Assembly (NCBI GenBank): GCA_021399435.1
Contig: JAJTUP010000124.1
Span: 62,001-126,000, forward strand
Source: Diaporthe sp. PMI_573
Taxonomy: Eukaryota > Ascomycota > Sordariomycetes > Diaporthales > Diaporthaceae
Direction of reading: 5' to 3'
Length of the DNA stretch: 64,000 nucleotides
Part shown: in pieces, positions 54,807 through 63,913 of the stretch
Layout of the letters: each line of letters opens with the position of its first letter
Position numbering within the stretch: the stretch's first letter is position 1
Translations under genes and position numbers: made by a program
Notes under the pieces: generated by a model
What the model was told of the DNA's origin: nothing
What the model saw: only the letters and a program-made list of their open reading frames with translations
Databases searched by the model: none

Positions 54807-55268
54807 TTGAGACTCTTTAATGATATAACACAGATAAAGAATATTATCAAGCAACCAGATTCAACATTAAACGACATCGATTCTAGGCCGCATACATACC
54901 CTACCCAGGAAGGAAAAAATGAAAGGCGCTCTCAGGGAAATGATGACACCGAGATGTGGAGATTGTATTGTGTCGTTGAAGGCAGAGGGATGACTTCCAA
55001 GGTTGGCTATACTGGCGTATCTCTTCTGAATCTGTCGATGTATATATACAACAGCCAACGACATGGTATAAAGCTCAGTCGAAGCTGCAAAGTCCTCCTC
55101 TTGAAACATGAACTTGGTTATCATGTTGCTTATCTGAACCTTGAACAATGCTACGACTTGGGGTGGGGTTCTCGTATCGAGTCCTCCTTATCATGCGCCA
55201 GTGATGACCTCACCATCTACTTTTGGCAGACGACCTCATTCAAAACAGACAATGATTTAAAGATATGA
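54807..55268 (+). CDS. hypothetical protein fragment
   Basis: An open frame of 153 codons without an initial ATG (first ATG at about 54954). The stretch MWRLYCVVEGRGMTSKVGYT, then KVLLLKHELGYHVAYLNLEQ and DLTIYFWQTTSF looks protein-like with beta-strand character. No domain is recognised. Could be a 3' exon or a relic. Confidence 0.35.
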   Translation: MRLFNDITQIKNIIKQPDSTLNDIDSRPHTYPTQEGKNERRSQGNDDTEMWRLYCVVEGRGMTSKVGYTGVSLLNLSMYIYNSQRHGIKLSRSCKVLLLKHELGYHVAYLNLEQCYDLGWGSRIESSLSCASDDLTIYFWQTTSFKTDNDLKI

Positions 55269-55877
55269 ATCCACTTTAGTCCCAGAAACAGCTGTCTGAG
55301 AACTGGAACAAGCACACGAACTCTCGTTTTTTGGAGCCCCTCCGTCTCCCGCGCCATGGGCGAGAACAGCCCGCCACACAACAATATCCAAGAGACCGCA
55401 TCACCTCGCTCGGCAACAATCATGTTTACATGGTCTGCCGCGTCGCGGATCAAAGTAAGTCGCCTTCTGAGAACGAGTGAACGAAGATGAAGAGCAGCTG
55501 AAGAGACAATAGGGGTGTCTGGGGGCCAGAATGAAGGTTGGTTCAATCTGTCAGTCAAAAGTCCAACCTGAGGCAGCAGGACGCGGATAATGGATAGGGA
55601 TTGTGGTCAGGCTGGGAGGGATGATGAAATGGGGGGGGGTCGAAAGGTGGCATCCGATCCTGACACTTGCTGTGTTTTCCTGGTCTGTTGTCCCAGAAAC
55701 ACACCTGAATCGGGCTTAGCGTCTGAGCCCCAAAGCCACAGTGGACCCGGGCAAGTGGGATTGCAGAACCGCGCTAGTGACGACTCCTTGCCAGGCTGGC
55801 TTGGCATTGGGTGGGAGCTCCAAAGCTCCAGATGTCGCTGAGACTGGAAGTGCGTAAATTCACCACCACAGGCAATC
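55269..55877. other. no recognised gene
   Basis: A minus frame at 55217-55558 and a G-run near 55632 are the only notable items; neither supports a gene. Confidence 0.4.
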
Positions 55878-56460
55878 GTGACTTATCCCGATCGACCCTG
55901 TTGCCATCCACCACAATCCTTTGCAGATACTGGTGGCAATAGAGATTGGTGCTACTCAGTGCCCTCTTCTTTCTCTATTTCCGTCGAGTCGCAATGGGCA
56001 GATCAACCCGGTTGGTTAGCGAGAGGAAAGGCAGCTGTACGAGAGCTGTGGGAAGAGTATCGAAAACTACCTATCGAGCAGGGTACGATACCGGAACAAC
56101 CGATTGCGGCAAGGAAGACGACGGACCTGGATGATTTTATGGCGTCAGTAAGGAAGCTTAGCACTCAGCCTGCGGCTTCAGCATCGCCTACACGCGATGA
56201 GTACGCTGAGTGGTTGTCCACTACCGATCCTGGCGATTATTTAGTGGACAATCCGATTCAATACTGGCTTCTCCGAAGACGGCAGTATCCACGTCTGTCG
56301 CGGATGGCAATTGATCTCTTTTCAATTCCGGCGATGTCTTCCGAGCCGGAGCGAACATAGCCTTGCAGGACAGATGGTTACCCCTCCGAGAAGACGACTG
56401 CAAGCAGACATTATAGGAGCGGCTCGATGCATCTCCTCGTGGGAGAAAAGTGGGGCTATC
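55878..56460 (+). mobile_element. hAT transposase C-terminal fragment, frameshifted
   Basis: The plus frame reads PGWLARGKAAVRELWEEYRK, DYLVDNPIQYWLLRRRQYP, LSRMAIDLFSIPAMSSEPER. A two-base loss at about 56360 then shifts the frame, which continues SLAGQMVTPLRRRLQADIIG, AARCISSWEKSGAIQ to a stop at about 56456. This is the hATC dimerisation region of a lineage different from the 21.6-kb copy (EPERTF-SLAGQMV type). Everything upstream of the last third is missing. Confidence 0.85.
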
Positions 56461-56570
56461 CAGATATCCAAATAAATCCAAATGTATCCAAATCAAATCA
56501 AATCAAATCAAATCGAGGCTTTTTGTATCCAAATCAAATCAAATCGGAGGCTCAATTTGATTTGATATAG
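56460..56570. repeat. AAATC-rich hAT subterminal repeats
   Basis: ATCCAAAT and AAATC words are tandemly repeated (about 56466-56560), with inverse GATTTGAT copies at the end. They lie directly after the hAT coding relic, as expected for its 3' subterminal binding sites. Confidence 0.7.
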
Positions 56571-56707
56571 GGGATGCCGTACTGCTCCACCTGCTCGATC
56601 CGGTGCGGGGCAGCCCCACTGCATACCATGGCATAATCTTGACGGTAAAGGCAGGGATCATTGTAGAATCAGCCAACGTAGTACTCTAGAACAGATTCAA
56701 TAGAGAA

Positions 56708-57064
56708 TTAAAAGCAGACGCAGGAGATCCCCGCGCGCAAGGGGAACGTCTTTTCAACCTTTTCGCACCACTCATGAACAATCTTCCTCCCGTAGTCAGT
56801 CTCTTCCAGGTGTTTTTCGTGGACAGACCTTCCATCTGTCAGCACATAAAGATAGCCCTGTCCGATCTCTCTAGGTGGCCCTCTGCCGATGACAGCCACC
56901 TGGTTTTGTTCGGCATCAGGACTGCTGTCCCTCCACTGCTCCAAAGTTACGATATTGCTGCTCTAGACTGAGGCATTTAGCGGAGGTCGTTATAAACCTA
57001 AGGTTCGTCTTCATACCTTGGTCATATTTTCCGCGGGCCTGTACGTGTGAATTGTCGCTGCCAT
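56708..57064 (-). CDS. small hypothetical protein, two exons
   Basis: On the minus strand an ATG at 57064 opens a 48-base exon (MAATIHTYRPAENMTK). A 54-bp intron (57016-56963, GTATGA..GTCTAG) joins it in frame to exon 56962-56708, giving 100 residues. Exon 2 reads GRGPPREIGQGYLYVLTDGR, then ETDYGRKIVHEWCEKVEKTF. No family is recognised. The intact frame, consensus splice sites and natural composition make a genuine small gene plausible. Confidence 0.45.
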
Positions 57065-57665
57065 TTCGGGTGTTTTCAGGTCGACGCCAGGCCCTCCGCT
57101 AATCAGCCTGTTAGCTGGCACTCGAGGCCCTGGTAATAGGAGAGGGGTGAACTAGGTCTGCGTACTAAAACACCACAAAGTGGCCTGTGTGTGTGCTGTA
57201 TAGTGTACTTTCCAGAGTGCTGCAATATGTACTTTAAGTTTCTGACTATGGGGTACTCTATGTTTTGTAAAAACAAATGTCTTTAAGAGAATATAATTAA
57301 CAGGCAGTCTTTAGAAGATGGGTGTGGCGGTTGACAAATCAGGGTCGCGGCGGGAAAGGATTGTGCATGATAGTTTCGGCGGGGTTTTTAGTGGTTTTAA
57401 CTGAAATTTTGTGTCGCGCGACCAGGCACGGGGCACGTGGCAAGCGGCGCCGAAGGTTGCCGTGCCGCCGTGCCTACAAATAGGCCCATGGGCGGCCCTT
57501 TTGATCCTCCTGCAAGATTCAGTCTATCGTCAAAGCGATAGCTGTACTACTGGTGAATTAATACGTTGCCCACCACGTCTACGCCTTGTGCTTGCTTGCC
57601 TAGCTCTCCATTGTGACATTTTGTTTCAAATTCTGCTATATAGAATACTTGACAATAAAGGATTC
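57065..57665. other. intergenic
   Basis: No recognised gene. A plus frame at 57411-57818 is antisense to the phosphotransferase relic and is discounted. Confidence 0.45.
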
Positions 57666-58491
57666 TTATGGAGCTGTCGGTGTGGCGGACCATTTGTATC
57701 TTCCACAGGTATACTGTTCTTGTGGGTTCATTTGTCGGGGTACTGTTGTCAGAAACCGCGGGGCATCGATCCACTCCCACGGTACTGTATGTGCGCCTTC
57801 CCAGTCGATGACTCCTAATACCTCGAATTTCTTTGTTACTACAATATTGCTGTGATAGAGATCTGGGTGGCGGATTGGAAATGGTACTTCAGTAGTGAAG
57901 TATTTACCGGTAATAGCAAGTTGTGCAAGCCGGCCTGGCAGTTTATCAATCCCTTTGAGGATTTCGGTAAAGGAGGTACCATAGCACGGATGGCTTTTTC
58001 GTCTATGGGAACCTGACGCGGGCAGCCCACGCCTGGATAAATAATGCCGCTGTGTTGAATGGTCCGCCAAGACCGGGAATGAGCCCGAGTATAAAATTGC
58101 CGCTCGTATCGCGGGAAACGGCGCCAATTTGTGGGAGGCGCGCCGAGGCGATTTGGACCTACATACGCATCGCAATTCAGTCTATTCTCTCGTTAAAATT
58201 TTGAGATAACGTGCTCCAACCTACATGTGCCGCAGCTGTGGAGTTGTAGAATGTCTGACGGAACTGCCGCGGGATGAGGGCACCTTGGGCCCCATCCGTG
58301 TAGAGTCGACTTTCATCAAAGGCTATATTGCCGGGAAGCAACTCGAGCAGGGAAAAGGCGACGCCTGTTGAATTTCCATCGTCTGTTGGCCGGTCTGGCC
58401 CATCCAGCCGGACCTGAGAACTTAGCTCAGACCTGCTAATTAGGGCCATTACAGTTTTGTAAACCGCATTTACGTATCTCTTATAATACAC
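57666..58491 (-). pseudogene. APH-type phosphotransferase family gene, truncated and frameshifted
   Basis: Fungal relatives of aminoglycoside/choline phosphotransferases have the Brenner-like catalytic H-D-L-Y-x-x-N. Here the minus strand reads FSLLELLPGNIAFDE, RQTFYNSTAAAH, a 66-bp intron (58224-58159), VQIASARLPQIGAVSRD, IPGLGGPFNTAALFIQAWAA, DEKAIRAMVP, SFTEILKGIDKLPGRLA, FPIRHPDLYHSNIVV, VLGVIDWEGAHTVPWEW. At least two frame changes are needed, after WAARVRFP and after AMVP. The N-lobe (nucleotide-binding lysine) is missing upstream of 58491. HPDLYHSN and the metal-binding IDWE are intact, so decay is recent. Confidence 0.8.
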
Positions 58492-58860
58492 TAACTAATT
58501 TAAGTTTCATGCTCTACACCGTCTTCGTGGAGTAAATCACACTCCGGCACGTTAGCCGCCGGGTTAACATCAAATGACACCAACAGTTTATGAGGAACCC
58601 TTAGCTCTTGCCCTGCTGTGCCAGATTTGAAGATACCACGAGTCAGAAGAAACATCATCTCTTGAATTCTGGTACTATCTTCTTCAGGATTTTCACTTTG
58701 TAGCTGCTTTATAACTGTCTTAATGAATTTGATCATCCTTTCAATTGCAGCATTATCTACTTCCGGATATAAATTTTGTACCTGCTCGTTAACCGTTAGG
58801 GTGATTTGGTGGCCGGCATAGCTGCTGTATGGAGTTTGTGAGCGAGACATATTAGCGTAT

Positions 58861-59077
58861 CTATCCGTACGGAGCACACACAGCCGCAGTCAGTCACGTC
58901 GATGAACGCAGAATGTAGCACAGTAGTGGTATTGGGCGAAGGCGCGCACGCGCCGGCCATGGAAGCTCCTGACTGGCTAGATAGCACCGAGGCCGCTCCG
59001 GCCACGCCGTCGCCGCCGGAGCTCGGCCTCGGTGCCACGATGCCGGTTAGAGAGCCTCATGCCGGCGCCGAGGCTCC
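58861..59077 (-). repeat. Ngaro-like repeat B2
   Basis: 217 bp, identical by eye to B1 (59384-59600). Confidence 0.95.
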
Positions 59078-59150
59078 GACTACTGCTAGCTACCCCTTTC
59101 TCCAAGTCCTCCTCCTCCTTCGTGCGGTTGTACCGGGGCCGGTGGGTGGG

Positions 59151-59383
59151 CCAATCGAGCGCGTGCGACTGAGGCTGGTGATGCCGAGAGCTGGTGATGC
59201 CGAGATAACGCTCACAGCGCTGCTGCCGGCTGCCTCTATATGCTGGCGCCGGCGCCGATGAGAGAGCTGGCAGAGATGAGGTGGCGCCGGTCAGTGGGCC
59301 GGCGGAGATGAGGACCGGCCGGGGCTGTGGGGTGGCGCCGGCTAGCGCGGCGCCACCTCGGCACCACGGATAGAACACTCCAT
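59151..59383 (-). repeat. Ngaro-like repeat A2
   Basis: 233 bp, identical by eye to A1 (63402-63634); directly abuts B1, which gives the A/B junction expected of a circular intermediate. Confidence 0.95.
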
Positions 59384-59600
59384 CTATCCGTACGGAGCAC
59401 ACACAGCCGCAGTCAGTCACGTCGATGAACGCAGAATGTAGCACAGTAGTGGTATTGGGCGAAGGCGCGCACGCGCCGGCCATGGAAGCTCCTGACTGGC
59501 TAGATAGCACCGAGGCCGCTCCGGCCACGCCGTCGCCGCCGGAGCTCGGCCTCGGTGCCACGATGCCGGTTAGAGAGCCTCATGCCGGCGCCGAGGCTCC
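59384..59600 (-). repeat. Ngaro-like repeat B1
   Basis: 217 bp, identical by eye to B2 (58861-59077). Confidence 0.95.
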
Positions 59601-59649
59601 ATCTTCGCCCAATGGTATGATGGTGGGGTGGGGTGCCTCGCCGGCACCC

Positions 59650-60729
59650 TCAAGAGAGCGCTGGGGTCATCCCAGTGGCGAACTGCCGCTGCAGGGCATA
59701 CCGGCGCCGGAGACTAGTCCGAAAATAGCGGTCTACGGCGTCGGAGGACCAGCGGCCGAGGACCTGAATCTCCTCCCGTGTGAGGCCCTGGTTAGCGGCA
59801 TGCTGGGCCGCGCCTTTGCGGAAGCTGTGGCCCTTAATGCCGGCCACGTCGGCCCTGATCCTCGCTAGCCGGCTTCGGAGCCGGCGGAGTACGTGGTCTC
59901 TCGTAAAGGGAGCACCCCTGAGGATAAACAGGGGATCCGGGTGGCCGGAGGGCGGTGGCTCCGGCCTTGCCGCCATTAAGGATCGCATACGGGCCACCGG
60001 GCACGCTTCGTCGTCGGCGGCAGCGATCAGAATCCGTACTCCTTCGCCGAGCCTATCGGCCTTAGACCTCCGGAGTAGTAGGGTCATATGATCGCCGTTG
60101 GCCGAGAAAGTGATACACGCCGGTGTAAGGCGCCGGCCGTTGAAGAGCGCCGGCTCTCGGAGCTCCGGCTCCTTATAGGTAAACTCGCCGATCCGGAGGA
60201 AGCCGGCGAAGGCGAGCGTAAAGGCGGCATTAAGGTTAACCGTATCGATATAGGGTTCCCCGGCCACGGCCTCCGGCGTCAATAGCCGGAGGAGGAGGTC
60301 ACGGCTCAATGACAGCCTCGCCGGCGCCGGCACCTTAACGAAGGCGTGGTGCGCGCCGGCGAGCATCCGGCGGAGGTGCTCCTCATCGAATACCGTAACT
60401 GGTAGTGCCATATCAACGTGGACCGACCGTAGCGCTGAGAAGTATGAGGCTAGCGTTGTGGCCTGTATACGGCCTTGGCCCATGCTACCGAACGTGCGCG
60501 CCGTAATCCATGCTGCAAGGGTCTGGACTGTGGCCGGCCACGCCGGCGTTCCCCATCGGCGGCACAGGTCCTCGTAGGAGCGCACCGCCGTACGATAGCC
60601 AGCGCGGGTCTCAGGGGTCAGGCCGAGCCAGAGGAGCTTAACGTGGCCGGAGGACCAGCCACGTGGCCGGAGCCGGCGTATAAAGTCCGTGGGCGGCTCG
60701 GTCGTAACGGGACCTGCCAGTTCGGGCAT
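59650..60729 (-). CDS. tyrosine recombinase of the Ngaro-like element
   Basis: A 359-residue intact frame from the ATG at 60729. It integrates the circular element DNA. An N-terminal SAM-like part (about 35-105) precedes the catalytic domain. The catalytic set can be read as R179 (AGFLRIGE), H301 and R304 (GHSFRKGAAQ), W327 at the His/Trp position (LGRWSSDAV) and Y335 (DRYFR). The start overlaps the end of the RT frame by 112 bases, usual for this order, implying reinitiation or internal initiation. It ends 50 bases before B1. Confidence 0.92.
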   Translation of the reverse strand: MPELAGPVTTEPPTDFIRRLRPRGWSSGHVKLLWLGLTPETRAGYRTAVRSYEDLCRRWGTPAWPATVQTLAAWITARTFGSMGQGRIQATTLASYFSALRSVHVDMALPVTVFDEEHLRRMLAGAHHAFVKVPAPARLSLSRDLLLRLLTPEAVAGEPYIDTVNLNAAFTLAFAGFLRIGEFTYKEPELREPALFNGRRLTPACITFSANGDHMTLLLRRSKADRLGEGVRILIAAADDEACPVARMRSLMAARPEPPPSGHPDPLFILRGAPFTRDHVLRRLRSRLARIRADVAGIKGHSFRKGAAQHAANQGLTREEIQVLGRWSSDAVDRYFRTSLRRRYALQRQFATGMTPALS

Positions 60730-62363
60730 AGGTTAGCTATCGTAGGCCAATCAGCGCGCGAGAGCGCATCGGCAAGGCCGTTGTCCTCGGAGGTCACCCG
60801 GACCACCGCGAGGTCGAGGTCGGCTGCGGCTGCGGCGCCGAGCGCGGCCCGTATATGTACCATCGCGCCCTGGCTCCGGCCCGTGCCGGAGCGGAGGGCT
60901 GACTCGGCTGTTGTATTGTCGACGTGGACCACGGCCCGGCCGTAGGTCCCTAGGCCGGCGACGGCCTTGATTAGTGCCGCGGCGGCCTCGGTCTCGGCCA
61001 CGTTTATATGGAGACCGTCGCGGCGCGGGGCGTAGAAAGCCTGCTCCTGCGGCACGGGGAGGGCGGCGTGCCAGTCGGAGACGTCCCCGGCGTACCAGAA
61101 GCCGCCGATACCGAGGCTACTTGCGTCGGTCCAGATATGTGCCACCGGGCGATCTGAATCGTCGAGAAGCCGGATACCGTTGAAATAAGGTAGCCACTCC
61201 TGCCACCAGCAGAGGTCCGAGACGGCGCTACCGGTTAGCGGCCGACGCGCACGCTGACTGCGGAACGTAGCAATGAAGGCCCATAAGCGTGTGAGATAGG
61301 TCCTGCCGAGGACAACGACGGCGGCGCAGAAGCTGAGGTAACCGGCGAGCTCCCGCGCTGTATAGCCCGTAACCGAGCCGTCGGTTAGGGCGGCGTTAAC
61401 CAGCCGTGCTGCCTTGGCTAGCTTCGAGGCCGGCAGCCGGGCCTCCATCTTTTCGGTGTCTATTTCGATGCCGAGTACGTCGACGACAGTGCCCTCGGCG
61501 TCCTTCTTTTCGGCGTGGATCAGGCCGAGATAGTCGATCCAGGACCGGAACTTAGCATGTACGAGGCCGTGCCGGTGGGCCAGCTCTGGCGGCAGCACGC
61601 CGATGAAGTCGTCGAGATAGTGCCGGAGCCGGAGCCACGGTTGGCTCCGGAGCCATAGCCAGTGGAGCCCCTCGGCGAACAGGTTGAAGATAAACGGCGC
61701 TGTACGGAGGCCGAAGGAGAGGCAGTTCTCCATATAATACCGACCACGCCATCGGAAGCCGAGCAGCCACCGGTGCGCTGGCGCCACCGGTACCATACGA
61801 AACGCCTCTTTCAGGTCCTTTTTAATGATCCAGCATCCCCGGCCAGCGGCACGGACCATGCCGAGTACATCATCGATCGCGCTATACCGGAGGCTTCCGT
61901 AGTCGCTGGGGATACCGTCGTTGACCGAGCCGCCGGGCGGATGTGAGAGGTGGTGGATCCGACGCCAGCCGCCGTCCTGTTTCGGCACTAGACCTAGCGG
62001 CGATATTATCAGCGGCGCGTCGGGGACGGCGACCTCTGTCACGCGGCCGAGCCGGAGATCGGATTCTAGCTGCCGGTCGATGACCTCGGGGTCCTCTAAC
62101 GCGGAGGCTAGATTATCGGCGAGGACGAATTGCTCCGGACCTTCGTAGCCAAGTCGGGCTCCGAAGGTGATAATATCGGATAAGAGATATGGCAGATGGC
62201 CAGGGTAGTCGGCGAGGGCTGCGAGCCAGTGTTCTGCGATTAACGGCGACGGCGAGTCGCTAAGCGGCGGCGCACGGTTGTCGACTACGAGGAAGCGCGG
62301 CACGGCATTCCTCTCGGGCCGGCGCGGGGGCTGTGTACGCGAGCAGCCCATCCACACCGGCAT
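60618..62363 (-). CDS. reverse transcriptase / RNase H of the Ngaro-like element
   Basis: A 581-residue intact frame. Fingers/palm start at about 90 (SDLRLGRVTEV, SPLGLVPKQDGGWRRIHHLS). Catalytic aspartates are in KKDLKEAF (D183) and HYLDDFIG (Y249-L-D-D). RNase H follows at about 405-545 with D413 (HIWTDASS), E457 (NVAETEAAA), D482 (VHVDNTTAES) and the SEDNGLADALSR block. No protease or integrase is seen, as expected for a DIRS-order element. The frame begins ten bases after the gag-like frame stops and overlaps the recombinase gene. Confidence 0.93.
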   Translation of the reverse strand: MPVWMGCSRTQPPRRPERNAVPRFLVVDNRAPPLSDSPSPLIAEHWLAALADYPGHLPYLLSDIITFGARLGYEGPEQFVLADNLASALEDPEVIDRQLESDLRLGRVTEVAVPDAPLIISPLGLVPKQDGGWRRIHHLSHPPGGSVNDGIPSDYGSLRYSAIDDVLGMVRAAGRGCWIIKKDLKEAFRMVPVAPAHRWLLGFRWRGRYYMENCLSFGLRTAPFIFNLFAEGLHWLWLRSQPWLRLRHYLDDFIGVLPPELAHRHGLVHAKFRSWIDYLGLIHAEKKDAEGTVVDVLGIEIDTEKMEARLPASKLAKAARLVNAALTDGSVTGYTARELAGYLSFCAAVVVLGRTYLTRLWAFIATFRSQRARRPLTGSAVSDLCWWQEWLPYFNGIRLLDDSDRPVAHIWTDASSLGIGGFWYAGDVSDWHAALPVPQEQAFYAPRRDGLHINVAETEAAAALIKAVAGLGTYGRAVVHVDNTTAESALRSGTGRSQGAMVHIRAALGAAAAADLDLAVVRVTSEDNGLADALSRADWPTIANLCPNWQVPLRPSRPRTLYAGSGHVAGPPATLSSSGSA

Positions 62364-62372
62364 GGCTGGACC

Positions 62373-63324
62373 TCAGCCGGCCTTCGGACAGGCCGTGGCT
62401 GGGTGGCCGTCCTTGCCGCACTTGGTACAGGCGTGCCGACGCCGGCAGCCGGGGAAGCTGCAGGTGCCGGCGTTAAACTTGTTACAGACCTGATCGGCAA
62501 CGTCGATATCCGACGCCTTCCGCTTCCGGCCGTTGCCTGCGCGCTCGGAGGCGCCGGAGCCTGTAACGCTGGGAGGCTTCCGGAGGGCTTCAGCGCCGAG
62601 TAGGTCGGCCGTGTACTCGTCCGGCAGCGGGGCCCAGCTCTCCGGTAATAGTGGGCCCTTGGTGAGGGCCTGTTGCGCCCAGTGCATCGCGAAGACGATG
62701 ACCTCGGCATCGCGGTAGGCGACAGCCTTCCGGAGGACTAGTATTAAATACCGGCACATCGCCGGCATTACCTGCGTATGCTGGGCGCCGAAAAGAAGGC
62801 CGATAATCCGCATATATAAGACGAAGCACTCGGCCCACACCATTACGGTACCATAGTCCTTAACAGTGTGGACGGACCGGTGCCACGTGAGGGTGCCGTC
62901 GGCTGCGACGGCGGTGGTAAGGGGATCGGCAGCCGGCCTAGCCCTCGCCGGCCGGAGCTTGATGAGGTCCCACTCCTATCAGGTCCCTATCGTCTTCATC
63001 TTCCAGTCCCCTGAGGCCGGCAGTGGTATGGCCGGTTGAACGGCGAGCGGCTTCTTCCCTAGCCCTGGCTTCGGCTAGCCGGGCCCGGAGCTCAGCCTGT
63101 TCGACCTCATCGGCGGTCAGGCGTTGCGGCGCCGCGGAGCCGGCGCCAGTGAGGCCGGCTTCCCCGTCGTTAGGGAACTCCGGCTCCGGCATAGAGCTGG
63201 TGACGATCATTTGTGAGGCGCGCGGCGCTCTAGTGGAGCGTCGCGGCGCGGTTGACGACGCAGGGGCCGCAGCGGTTGGCGACGATAGGGCCGCAGCGGT
63301 GCGGCTTGAGCGAGTGCCAACCAT
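62373..63324 (-). pseudogene. gag-like ORF of the Ngaro-like element, one frameshift
   Basis: From the ATG at 63324 an Ala/Ser/Arg-rich, then coiled-coil frame (ELRARLAEARAREEAARRS) runs to about 62985. The reading must then shift by one base to continue LIKLRPARARPAADPL, VMVWAECFVLYMRIIGLLFG, MHWAQQALTKG and a Cys/His cluster ending CTKCGKDGHPATAC (CCHC knuckle) at 62373. The second half gives the nucleocapsid-like part. The two stops between frames (TGA, TAG near 62990) make a simple error or a programmed shift possible. With the repeats and the other two genes intact, the frame break could be the only defect. Confidence 0.75.
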
Positions 63325-63401
63325 AGCGGCGGTGAATAGCCTCGTTTAGATCGATCGGATAAGACGGTGACAAAGTTGCGAATAACCTCACTTCGAGTGA
63401 C

Positions 63402-63634
63402 CCAATCGAGCGCGTGCGACTGAGGCTGGTGATGCCGAGAGCTGGTGATGCCGAGATAACGCTCACAGCGCTGCTGCCGGCTGCCTCTATATGCTGGCGC
63501 CGGCGCCGATGAGAGAGCTGGCAGAGATGAGGTGGCGCCGGTCAGTGGGCCGGCGGAGATGAGGACCGGCCGGGGCTGTGGGGTGGCGCCGGCTAGCGCG
63601 GCGCCACCTCGGCACCACGGATAGAACACTCCAT
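63402..63634 (-). repeat. Ngaro-like repeat A1 (5' end of element)
   Basis: 233 bp, identical by eye to A2 (59151-59383). Its outer end at 63634 borders the host exon. Confidence 0.95.
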
Positions 63635-63913
63635 GCTTTTTTCATCACCAACCTGCTCCAAGTTCTCCTTTAGGACATTTATGTTGCCCCTCCTCTTCTC
63701 TATGAGCTTCTGAGCCTTCTTCAGTAAGTCCCTGGTCTTTCTTAACTCCTTGAAAGTCACTGCCTTCTCTTGGCCGGAACTAGGCTCTTCTGGACCCTGC
63801 AGCATTGTCTTCACCACCAAAATAGTCTTCAAGATTTCTTCAGCATCGTCTTCTATAGATTTTTTCTCATCCTGTATCTCCGCACATACGTGTGGCTGGA
63901 GCGAGTCTTCACT

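Larger units (their letters stand above)
58860..63634 (-). mobile_element. Ngaro-like (DIRS-order) tyrosine-recombinase retrotransposon, complete
   Basis: In coding (minus) orientation the order is A1 (63634-63402), gag, RT/RNase H, tyrosine recombinase, B1 (59600-59384), A2 (59383-59151), a 73-bp spacer, B2 (59077-58861). This A1-ORFs-B1-A2-B2 split-direct-repeat layout is diagnostic of Ngaro/PAT-type elements, which integrate as circles with a tyrosine recombinase and make no target-site duplication. None is seen here: the left end carries one T shared with the junctions. Length is 4775 bp. The element is visibly richer in CCGGCG-type words than its surroundings. Repeat pairs are identical by eye, so insertion is recent. 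Confidence 0.93.
58500..63913 (-). pseudogene. coiled-coil host gene split by the Ngaro-like element
   Basis: The minus strand has an exon-like frame from an acceptor (GTGTTAG) at 63913 down to 63635, reading EEILKTILVVKTML, VTFKELRKTRDLLKKAQKLI, VLKENLEQVGDEKS. It resumes at 58859 as YANMSRSQTPYSSYAG, NEQVQNLYPEVDNAAIERMI, KFIKTVIKQLQSENPEEDS and stops at 58500. If 58860-63634 is removed, the two parts join in one uninterrupted frame of 212 codons. The protein is helical and probably coiled-coil. The family is not recognised, and upstream exons lie beyond the window edge. The insertion must abolish the normal product. Confidence 0.6.

Noticed and set aside
58796..59868. Long open frames on both strands inside the Ngaro-like repeats (58796-59038, 58902-59261, 58977-59561, 59425-59868)
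   Set aside because: They lie in the duplicated A and B repeats, copy each other exactly and have GC-driven composition; explained as terminal-repeat DNA, not genes.
61662..62148. Plus-strand frames opposite the Ngaro RT and recombinase
   Set aside because: Antisense to domains with all catalytic residues present.
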